DNA of 64,000 bases. It comes from JAABRU01 sp050180235 (GTDB lineage Bacteria > Desulfobacterota > Desulfobacteria > Desulfobacterales > Desulfococcaceae). Numbering within the stretch: the stretch's first letter is position 1; each line of letters begins with the position of its first letter. The position numbers were made by a program, and so were the translations under genes. Where the stretch lies: NCBI GenBank assembly GCA_050180235.1, contig JBFXEJ010000004.1:62001-126000 (forward strand). The letters run 5' to 3'. This document shows, piece by piece, positions 53,475 through 60,036 of this stretch. The notes under the pieces were generated by a model. It did no database searches and was not told where the DNA came from. It was given only the letters and a program-made list of their open reading frames with translations.

Positions 53475-54212
53475 CTACTCTATCTCCACTTCCGCGGGTG
53501 CAATGATTTTTGTGTCTTTTGTGCCGGAAAGCACAGGCATTTCCAGTTTTTTAACCTTCCAGCCCCGATGCCGGACAATACCTTTGAAAGGCGGTTCACC
53601 CACCACGTTGCCGGTCAGTTTGACAGCATTGGGATCAAAACCCGGCTCAACTGTCATCAACCCGTCTTCTTCTGTTTCCACAACAGCGTCTGCTGTCAGA
53701 TATTTTTCCAAAGCCTTTTTGGATTTTTCATGAATATCCCGCACTGCTGCCCCTATGTCAGAGTCATCATATTCTTCCAGGTTTTCCGAAAGGAAATCCA
53801 GCAGCCGGCCTTCCCGCTGGAGTACGGAAATCAGATGCAGGAACAGACGCTGATCGCTTCTTTCCCTTTCCTTATGCTCGGCTTCAGGGCTTTTTTTCGG
53901 TTTTTCCTCTGCTTTGGGAACAGAAACATGTTTTTTCACAAGTTTTGTGAGGGAAACACGGCAGCAGAGCCACATGAGCAGTGCTGTGAACAGAAATATG
54001 CCTGCTGTTACCGGAATATAAAACTGTGTTATGATTTCAAGGGGTGCCCTGAGCTCATTGAGAGTGATGTCCATTCCCAGCACTTCCGGCAGTTTCAGGG
54101 CCAGATAATCCAGGGCAATATACAATGCTCCGTCAAGAAGCAGGCATAACAGGGCCATGAAAAAGAAAATCCAGAAAAAACAGCGGGCCGAATAAGATTT
54201 GACAATATCCAT
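53475..54212 (-). CDS. DUF2760 membrane protein
   Basis: 245 residues. Two TM segments (about 10-35 and 62-85), then a charged linker (KAEEKPKKSPEAEHKERERSD) and a DUF2760 domain at about 110-245 (LFLHLISVLQREGRLLDFL, ENLEEYDDSDIGAAVRDIH, VGEPPFKGIVRHRGW). DUF2760 proteins are almost always beside Hsp70 homologues, as here. It may anchor or recruit the chaperone to the membrane; this is inference. Confidence 0.88.
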   Translation of the reverse strand: MDIVKSYSARCFFWIFFFMALLCLLLDGALYIALDYLALKLPEVLGMDITLNELRAPLEIITQFYIPVTAGIFLFTALLMWLCCRVSLTKLVKKHVSVPKAEEKPKKSPEAEHKERERSDQRLFLHLISVLQREGRLLDFLSENLEEYDDSDIGAAVRDIHEKSKKALEKYLTADAVVETEEDGLMTVEPGFDPNAVKLTGNVVGEPPFKGIVRHRGWKVKKLEMPVLSGTKDTKIIAPAEVEIE

Positions 54213-54425
54213 AACTTCATCTCTCCTTTGGGAATTACGATTTTGTTCAAAAAGCAGATTATAAAGCAGAAAAAAATAAAAATCAATTGAAACAGGTTTT
54301 TTCAGCCCGGAAAAAGAGAAGGGATGACGGAAAGATTTCAGGTGTATTGATTTATCTGTGAAAATCGGTTACTGTCCGTCAGGTAAAGAAAAATATGCTG
54401 AATTATGTTTCAGAAGGAGAGGATT

Positions 54426-55034
54426 TTGAAAAATAAGACAGAGGAATATCTCAGTTTTACCATCAGCAAAGAGGATATATCCGTTTTTTTTCCGCTTTTC
54501 CAGCAGGGTGTTATGCTGAAAATACGTACCGGATGCTGCATCCGCTCCCTGCTTTGCGGACAGTTGGGCATGAATCCCGAATATGTCACAGGCCGTATCC
54601 AGACCGTTTTTCTCAACGGCAAACCTGTGGATGATCCTGATCAGGCCATGATTGGCAACGGAGACACACTTGCCCTGTCCGCAGCCATGCCGGGGCTGGT
54701 GGGTGCAACTTTTCGCACACGCGGAAAACTGGCCGTGTTCCGAAGTTCCATAACCCATCAAATTCATGAAAAGGAAATGCCGGATAAGGAAGGCATGATT
54801 ACGGTTAAATTTTTCAACCTGCTGGTGAGGGAAATGGGTCCGGAGTTTCTGGAAAAAGGCATATGGCTCAGAAGGGAAGCCGCAGAGGACTTTTTCAGGG
54901 AAAACGCTCAGAAATTTGGGCATTGCCTGACAAATATCCGGAAAAACGGAAAGGAAACCGGGCCTGGGGAGCTGGCCGTCATCACATGGACGGATGACCC
55001 GGTTTTCATCCGGGGAAAGATTTTTCATTTTTAA
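54426..55034 (+). CDS. Protein with MoaD/ThiS-like beta-grasp region
   Basis: About 202 residues. GGAGAGG lies five bases before TTG 54426, so I take TTG as start; an ATG at 54405 has no ribosome site. The region about 40-105 (IRTGCCIRSLLCGQLGM, VFLNGKPVDDPDQAMIGNGD and TLALSAAMPGLVGATFR) looks like a ubiquitin/MoaD-type fold but does not end in GG. The second half is not recognised. It is 19 bases upstream of the probable selenoprotein gene, so they are likely cotranscribed. Confidence 0.65.
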   Translation: MKNKTEEYLSFTISKEDISVFFPLFQQGVMLKIRTGCCIRSLLCGQLGMNPEYVTGRIQTVFLNGKPVDDPDQAMIGNGDTLALSAAMPGLVGATFRTRGKLAVFRSSITHQIHEKEMPDKEGMITVKFFNLLVREMGPEFLEKGIWLRREAAEDFFRENAQKFGHCLTNIRKNGKETGPGELAVITWTDDPVFIRGKIFHF

Positions 55035-55053
55035 TCCGCATACGGAGGTTATT

Positions 55054-55686
55054 ATGCAGCCGCTCTTAGTTCTTCAAATTTTTTCCGACTATATCTGACC
55101 CTGGTGCTATTTCATAACCGGGCGTTGTGAAAGACTGCAAAGGGAATATTATGTTGAAATCCGGTGGCGGGCCTTTCCCCTTCACCCGGAAACACCGGAG
55201 GAGGGGAAAACTTTGGAAGAACTCTTTGCCGGACATTTTATGGATATTTCCAAAATGCTGGCCCGTCTGAAACAGGTGGCCGCAGATGAGGGACTGCCCT
55301 TTGGATATCGGCATTATACATACAACAGCCGCAAAGCCCAGGAACTAGGCAAATGGGCAGAAACACGGGGAAAGGGGGATATGTTTCACCTAACGGCCTT
55401 TCATGCGTATTTTGCAGAGGGAAAAAATATCGCGGAAACTCCTGTACTGCTGGATATGGCCGAATCCGCAGGACTGAACAGGAATGAGGCGGCAAAGGTT
55501 CTGGAAAACCGGACATTCAAAGATGCTGTGGATGCGGACTGGGCATTGTCCCGTAAAATGAATATCAAAGCCATTCCATGTTTTGCCGCGGGGAACCAGA
55601 TTCTTTCCGGCGCGCAGCCTTATGAAATGCTGGAAAAAATGCTGAAATCACAGGGCGTCAGGAAAAGGGGAACCGCTCCGGTCTGA
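55054..55686 (+). CDS. DsbA/FrnE-like thiol oxidoreductase, probable selenoprotein (UGA at residue 15)
   Basis: Reading from ATG 55054 (perfect GGAGG nine bases upstream) gives 210 residues if TGA 55096-55098 is decoded. The TGA falls exactly at the first Cys of the thioredoxin-like motif: SDYI-U-PWC, where relatives have SDYICPWCY. Downstream sequence keeps family features (RWRAFPLHPETPEEGKT, YNSRKAQELGKWAE, cis-Pro loop KAIPCF). Length fits FrnE/DsbA proteins. A frame starting at 55213 would lack the active site entirely. A 46-base SECIS-like structure follows the TGA. Selenocysteine machinery genes are not in the window. Confidence 0.88.
55099..55144 (+). promoter_or_regulatory. Bacterial SECIS element (predicted)
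   Basis: Immediately 3' of the in-frame TGA. The lower stem is CCCT/AGGG (55099-55102 with 55141-55144), the middle stem TGC/GCA (55105-55107 with 55137-55139), and the upper stem TTTCATAAC/GTTGTGAAA (nine pairs, one G-U). The apical loop is CGGGC (55119-55123). A G in the second loop position, about 22 bases from the TGA, fits the bacterial SECIS rule. Confidence 0.8.
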
Positions 55687-55879
55687 ATTTTCCACAGTGA
55701 AAATTTATAAACCGCGTTACGCAGTCCTTCCAAAAATCAGCAGGTTACTGTATCCGCCGTCATGCCTGCCTAAACCGGAATCCAGTGATTTCAAGGGGTT
55801 TTGGCTGCCAGCTTCCACCTTTATGACGGGAGAGCGTAACATGGGTTATATTTTTTGTTTCAGGCAGCATCAAATATCC

Positions 55880-55909
55880 TTGACAATATTTCCGGATAAA
55901 TGCTATTTA
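55880..55909 (+). promoter_or_regulatory. Sigma-70 promoter for the rpsF operon
   Basis: TTGACA at 55880-55885, an 18-base spacer and TATTTA at 55904-55909. Confidence 0.65.
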
Positions 55910-55947
55910 AATCAATTTTTGGTCATACAGATGACATCTGTATAAAA

Positions 55948-55989
55948 TCCTTGCTCCGGATTGGCCGGGGCTTCATATCCGTAAGGAGG
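55948..55989 (+). promoter_or_regulatory. Possible S6:S18 autoregulatory leader
   Basis: A hairpin GCTCCGG/CCGGGGC (55953-55959 with 55965-55971, ATTGG loop) is enclosed by TCCTT/AAGGA (55948-55952 with 55983-55987), which would hide the Shine-Dalgarno AAGGAGG of rpsF. An unpaired CCG (55979-55981) is next to the outer stem, as in the described S6:S18-binding motif. Confidence 0.5.
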
Positions 55990-55993
55990 TATT

Positions 55994-56464
55994 ATGAAAA
56001 GGTATGAAACAATGGCGATTGTCCAGCCGGATCTGGCGGATGATCAGCGTGCGTCTCTTTTTGAGAGAATGAAAGAAATTATTTCACAGCAGGGCGGTTC
56101 CCTAATGGAATTTGACGACTGGGGAGTACGGCATCTGGCTTATGAAATCAAAAAGAAAAAACGGGGGTATTATGTCCGGCTGGATTACTGCGGAACAGGT
56201 GCAGCAGTCACAGAAATCGAAAGATTTTTCCGCATTGATGACCGGGTCATGAAATACATGACAATTCTGCTGTCGGAAAAGGCCGATCCTGAAGCCATCA
56301 TGGCAGAACTGGCCGCAAAAAAGGCCAAACCTGTCCGTACAGCCGATGAGGGCAGTTCCCCTGCTGCTGCTTTTGATGAAGCGGAATCCGAAGATGAGGA
56401 TGATGCCGAATATGAAGGCGATGAGGATGACGACAGTAAAATAAACGATGAGGAGGATAAATAA
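55994..56464 (+). CDS. rpsF: 30S ribosomal protein S6 with acidic tail
   Basis: 156 residues. Residues 1-95 are standard S6 (MKRYETMAIVQPDLADDQ, GVRHLAYEIKKKKRGYYV, FRIDDRVMKYMTILL). The last 45 residues are a long Asp/Glu-rich tail (EAESEDEDDAEYEGDEDDD), longer than in most bacteria. AAGGAGG seven bases upstream fixes the start. First gene of rpsF-rpsR-DUF2232-rplI. Confidence 0.95.
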   Translation: MKRYETMAIVQPDLADDQRASLFERMKEIISQQGGSLMEFDDWGVRHLAYEIKKKKRGYYVRLDYCGTGAAVTEIERFFRIDDRVMKYMTILLSEKADPEAIMAELAAKKAKPVRTADEGSSPAAAFDEAESEDEDDAEYEGDEDDDSKINDEEDK

Positions 56465-56754
56465 TGGCATTCCGACCCCAGAAAAGAAGTGCCGGCCCGG
56501 GTGGCGCAGCCGGCGGCAGACGGAAAAAAAGAGTTTTTCACCGCCGCAAGGTATGCCGCTTCTGTGCGGACAGCAATATTCAGATTGACTACAAAGATCC
56601 GAAAACCCTGAAATATTTCACCACGGAACGCGGCAAGATTATCCCCAGAAGGATATCCGGAACCTGTGCAAAGCATCAGCGGAAACTGACCGTTGCCATC
56701 AAACGCGCCCGGTGCATTGCACTGCTGCCCTTTGTCGGCACATATGAACTGTAG
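56464..56754 (+). CDS. rpsR: 30S ribosomal protein S18
   Basis: 96 residues. Gly/Arg-rich N-terminal extension, then the S18 core with CRFCADSNIQIDYKDPKTLK, RGKIIPRRISGTCAKHQRKL and AIKRARCIALLPFV. The ATG overlaps the rpsF stop (TAATG), so translation is coupled. Three Cys residues suggest a zinc-binding (C+) S18 form. Confidence 0.95.
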   Translation: MAFRPQKRSAGPGGAAGGRRKKRVFHRRKVCRFCADSNIQIDYKDPKTLKYFTTERGKIIPRRISGTCAKHQRKLTVAIKRARCIALLPFVGTYEL

Positions 56755-56802
56755 AAAAACACATCCGCATACCGTTTTGTCCGTCAGCACAGTCTGACGG
56801 AA

Positions 56803-57807
56803 ATGCAACAGCCCGATAATATGACAATGATCAGGCATGGATCAGATATGGAGAACCGAACTGTGCGGCACATGGGCCGGACGGACATACTGAAGGGAAC
56901 AGGCATTACCTGCCTGATTTTTCTTCTGTCTTTGCATATTCCGGTGATCGGCTTTTTTCTTTCGCTGCTGATTCCCCTGCCGATCCTTTTCTGCCGGATA
57001 AAACTTGGCAGAAAAAACGGTGGAACTGTTTTTGCGCTCTCACTGCTGATCATATTTTTCTCACTTGGCAGAATCTCTTTTGATGTGCTGTATTTTGCCG
57101 GATTTATGCTGCTGGGTTTTGTCATGGCGGAGATATTTGAAAAAAAACTGCCGGTTGAACAGACGGTTCTGCGCACAGCAGGCATTATTGCAGCCTATGC
57201 CGCTTTGTGCCTGTTTTTTTACAGCAGTTCGGCAGGCATGGACATGGGAACAGTGGTGGATGAATATGTGTCCCTGAATCTGGAATATACAGTTAAACTC
57301 TACAGAGATATGGAAATGCCCGAAGATGTCGTGCAGATGGCATCAGACTTCTTCGACACGATACATTACTGGCTGGTGCGGATTATTCCGGCCATGACAG
57401 TATCTTCCCTGCTTTTTCTCACATGGCTGGTTCTGCTTATGGCAAAGCCGCTGGCAAAGGCCGGAAAACTGCAGTATCCGGATTTCGGTTCACTGAACCT
57501 GTGGAAAGTGCCGGAAATTCTGGTATGGGGTGTTATAGGATGCGGGCTTATGATGATTATTCCGTATACACTGATCCGGATCATTGCCTTTAACGGACTG
57601 ATTGTCCTGATGACAGTGTATTTTTTCGGGGGGATTGCCATTGTGTCCTTCTATTTTGAAAAGAAACAGTTTTCTCCCATGCTGAAAGTTTTTTTCTACA
57701 GCATGATTGCCCTGTGGCATATGGCCCTGATTCTGGTCATCGGGCTGGGCTTTTTCGATATGTGGCTGAATTTCAGAAAATTAGAAACAGGCGGCGCAAA
57801 CGGGTGA
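56803..57807 (+). CDS. DUF2232 integral membrane protein
   Basis: 334 residues with about eight hydrophobic segments; starts at 56848 or 56872 are also possible. The region LNLWKVPEILVWGVIGCGL and the C-terminal HMALILVIGLGFFDMW are typical of DUF2232 (YybS-like) proteins, which often sit between rpsR and rplI in deltaproteobacteria, as here. Function is unknown; it may be a transporter component. Confidence 0.85.
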   Translation: MQQPDNMTMIRHGSDMENRTVRHMGRTDILKGTGITCLIFLLSLHIPVIGFFLSLLIPLPILFCRIKLGRKNGGTVFALSLLIIFFSLGRISFDVLYFAGFMLLGFVMAEIFEKKLPVEQTVLRTAGIIAAYAALCLFFYSSSAGMDMGTVVDEYVSLNLEYTVKLYRDMEMPEDVVQMASDFFDTIHYWLVRIIPAMTVSSLLFLTWLVLLMAKPLAKAGKLQYPDFGSLNLWKVPEILVWGVIGCGLMMIIPYTLIRIIAFNGLIVLMTVYFFGGIAIVSFYFEKKQFSPMLKVFFYSMIALWHMALILVIGLGFFDMWLNFRKLETGGANG

Positions 57808-57834
57808 TTGTGTGCGCCGTCCGGAGGTTTTGAT

Positions 57835-58302
57835 ATGAAAGGCGATACAAAAGTTATTTTAACAGAAACCATAGAATCTCTGGGTGTTATCGGCAGCGAA
57901 GTCAAAGTGGCCAGGGGATTTGCAAGAAATTATCTTCTTCCCCAGAAAAAAGCCATGCTGTCCACACCTGCCAACCGCAACATACTGGAACGGAGCAGGG
58001 CCAAATTTGAACTCCAGATAGCCAAGGAAAAAGCCTTTGCTGAGGAAATGGCCAAACGGCTCGAAGGGGTTTCTGTCACCATAGCGGCCAGAGTCAGCGA
58101 CGAAGACCGCCTGTACGGTTCGGTGACAATACGCGATATTGTAGAGGCCCTTGCAGAAAAGGGAATTGAAATGGAAAAGCGGCTGGTACTGCTGCCGGAA
58201 TCCATCAAAAATCTGGGTACATATTCTGTTCCAATCCGGGTTTACAAAGGGGTTGAACCGGAAATCACGGTTGAAGTTGTTCCCGAAGTTGTACCGGAAT
58301 AA
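57835..58302 (+). CDS. rplI: 50S ribosomal protein L9
   Basis: 155 residues from MKGDTKVILTETIESLG, with CCGGAGG upstream (the open frame from 57808 starts earlier). N-domain signature GVIGSEVKVARGFARNYLLPQKKAM, central helix to about 75, then the C-domain (YGSVTIRDIVEALAEKGIEMEKR). Last gene of the ribosomal operon. Confidence 0.95.
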   Translation: MKGDTKVILTETIESLGVIGSEVKVARGFARNYLLPQKKAMLSTPANRNILERSRAKFELQIAKEKAFAEEMAKRLEGVSVTIAARVSDEDRLYGSVTIRDIVEALAEKGIEMEKRLVLLPESIKNLGTYSVPIRVYKGVEPEITVEVVPEVVPE

Positions 58303-58319
58303 TGATACAGAGTTACGCA

Positions 58320-58392
58320 GTATGGTGGGCACATGTTTTTCCGTGCCCGCCAAACGGAACAGTGGGCACGGAAAAACATGTGCCCACCATAC
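58320..58392. repeat. 29-base perfect inverted repeat after rplI
   Basis: Arms 58320-58348 and 58364-58392 are exact complements (GTATGGTGGGCACATG and onwards) around a 15-base loop. The GGGCACGG core recalls family A elements without their ends. It may also terminate the operon. Confidence 0.85.
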
Positions 58393-58614
58393 AAAAAAAA
58401 TGCAGCAAAATTTTTGCAAAGACCACTCTCAGGAGGGGAATTGCATAAAATTTAAATTGGTCATGCAGCAGGGCGGGTTTCAAAACCGCCCCTGCATAAG
58501 TACGTTTCCATAAGTCTGCATGTATAAATTTTTCAGAAAACCCGGTTTTTCTGAGAGATCTGATTTTTCTGACACATGAAAACTTTCAGTTGGATACTTA
58601 TTAACAGGTTAAAA

Positions 58615-58657
58615 TTCAACTGCGTAACTCCCATGATATTGGGGATTACGCAGTTGA
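58615..58657. repeat. 13-base perfect inverted repeat
   Basis: TTCAACTGCGTAA and TTACGCAGTTGAA flank a partly paired core (CTCCC/GGGGA). The sequence TTAAAATTCAACTGCG just before it recurs at 40215. Confidence 0.7.
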
Positions 58658-58858
58658 AGAAAATCCCGGCTGATCGGCGAATCTTCTGCTCAAACTGTTT
58701 AATTCCCCAATACTTCCGGCATGTTTTGAAAAACAGAATGGTATCACTTTGTAATCTTTTGAAAACATTCACTCCGGCTGTTTAAAACAGCTCTGATCCT
58801 CCATTGCAGTGGATGGTCTGCCTGCCGCCCGCCACTGAATTTGCTGACAGATGCCCTT

Positions 58859-58963
58859 ATACCGATTCGCCATTGGTTTTATACAATACAACTGTCTTTT
58901 TTCTGTTTAATTACAGAAATATGTTTTTTTCAAAAGCATGTTTTCACTGGCGATTTGGTATTA
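58859..58963 (+). repeat. Family D element, copy 2
   Basis: ATACCGATTCGCCATTGG to CTGGCGATTTGGTATTA with an AT-rich core, related to 17552-17650. Confidence 0.7.
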
Positions 58964-58995
58964 CAGGATATTGGTAAAAAAGTCAGGGAAAACTG

Positions 58996-59014
58996 CCTGA
59001 TAATCAATGGTTAT
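58996..59014 (+). repeat. 19-base motif shared with 20565-20583
   Basis: CCTGATAATCAATGGTTAT, 27 bases before the metallopeptidase gene. The preceding TCAGG can pair with CCTGA. Confidence 0.7.
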
Positions 59015-59041
59015 ACCTGAATAAGAAACAACAATTTTAAA

Positions 59042-59866
59042 ATGAGAAAAAAACTTAAATATATAATTGCAATGGGCGCTATTTTTATCTTGGGCATCAT
59101 TGTTTATAGTTTTCTATTTGGCAAACTGTTCCCTTACTCCCCCATTATTATCGGATTTACTAAAAATGAATTAGCAAACACCATTATTTATATTCAAAAA
59201 GGCGCCGAACACCCTGATCTAAAAAAAATTGATTATTTAATACCTAACGTTGAAAAATTTCATGAATGGAAGTTTTTAAATAAACCGAGACTTTTCATTT
59301 TTAAAGATAAAAACAGCTACTATAAACGTTCCATATCCAAAGCAAGATTTTGTGCTTTTTATAACGGTGATATAGTCCTATCTCCGTGGGCATTAAAAGA
59401 AGACAAAAATGGTGAAATATCATTGGAAATTTACCTTACACATGAATTGTCACATTCCTTGCTTCATCAACATTCTGGAATTATAAGAGCTTCTCAATAC
59501 CCTGCATGGTTGCTTGAGGGTATTGCAGTTTACAGTGCGAATCAAATGGGGACATCCTGGTATCCTTCAAAAGATGAAACATATAAATATATTCGAGAAG
59601 GCAACTTTATGCCCCCGGAGTTTTTCAAAACTAAAATAGAGAATCAGATCAATTTGAATGTGAAACATAGGATCACATTCATGTATTCTGAGTTTGCCTG
59701 CATTGTTGATTATCTTATAGAAAAATATGGCAAGGATAAATTTTTGTCATATATGAAAGAACTCACGAACAATGATATGTCCGATAAAGCATTTAAAGAA
59801 ATGTTTGGCGTTGATTTTAATCAATTTATTAATGCTTTCAAGAAATCAGTAATACAAGAAGAATAA
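59042..59866 (+). CDS. Membrane-anchored zinc metallopeptidase (gluzincin type), AT-rich
   Basis: 274 residues. An N-terminal TM anchor (about 7-28), then an extracytoplasmic domain with His134-Glu135-x-x-His138 in THELSHSLLH and Glu159 in WLLEGIAVY, the HExxH plus downstream Glu pattern of MA-clan peptidases. The C-terminal helical part (FACIVDYLIEKYGKDKF) is typical of such peptidase-MA-like proteins. AT-rich codon use unlike pepN next door suggests transfer. The ribosome site is weak. Substrate is unknown. Confidence 0.8.
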   Translation: MRKKLKYIIAMGAIFILGIIVYSFLFGKLFPYSPIIIGFTKNELANTIIYIQKGAEHPDLKKIDYLIPNVEKFHEWKFLNKPRLFIFKDKNSYYKRSISKARFCAFYNGDIVLSPWALKEDKNGEISLEIYLTHELSHSLLHQHSGIIRASQYPAWLLEGIAVYSANQMGTSWYPSKDETYKYIREGNFMPPEFFKTKIENQINLNVKHRITFMYSEFACIVDYLIEKYGKDKFLSYMKELTNNDMSDKAFKEMFGVDFNQFINAFKKSVIQEE

Positions 59867-59881
59867 AAACAGTATAACAAA

Positions 59882-59930
59882 TCACTGCACTGGATTTTTA
59901 CTGCGCTGCGCTTCGTAAAAACCAGTGATT
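59882..59930. repeat. Palindrome after the metallopeptidase gene
   Basis: CACTGGATTTTTAC and GTAAAAACCAGTG pair around TGCGCTGCGCTTC. It could be a terminator for the upstream gene, or another dispersed palindrome. Confidence 0.6.
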
Positions 59931-60036
59931 TCAAGCGTTATGCTTGAAAACAAAATCATCAAAATTTAATTTGGATCATAAAAAAATATTATTGCTGGAA
60001 ATGTAAAAAAAGAGATACAGCCATAAGGGAGAACTC

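Noticed and set aside
53007..54149. 380-codon open frame opposite the Hsp70 and DUF2760 genes
   Set aside because: It spans two recognised genes and their spacer on the other strand, with no motifs.
55099..55121. Alternative hairpin CCCTGGT/ACCGGG right after the TGA as the SECIS
   Set aside because: Its loop G would be only about eight bases from the TGA, too close for a bacterial SECIS; the longer structure with loop CGGGC fits better.
55213..55686. Independent 157-residue gene starting at ATG 55213
   Set aside because: It lacks the N-terminal strand and active site, and no ribosome site lies at the start; the longer frame with decoded TGA explains the sequence better.
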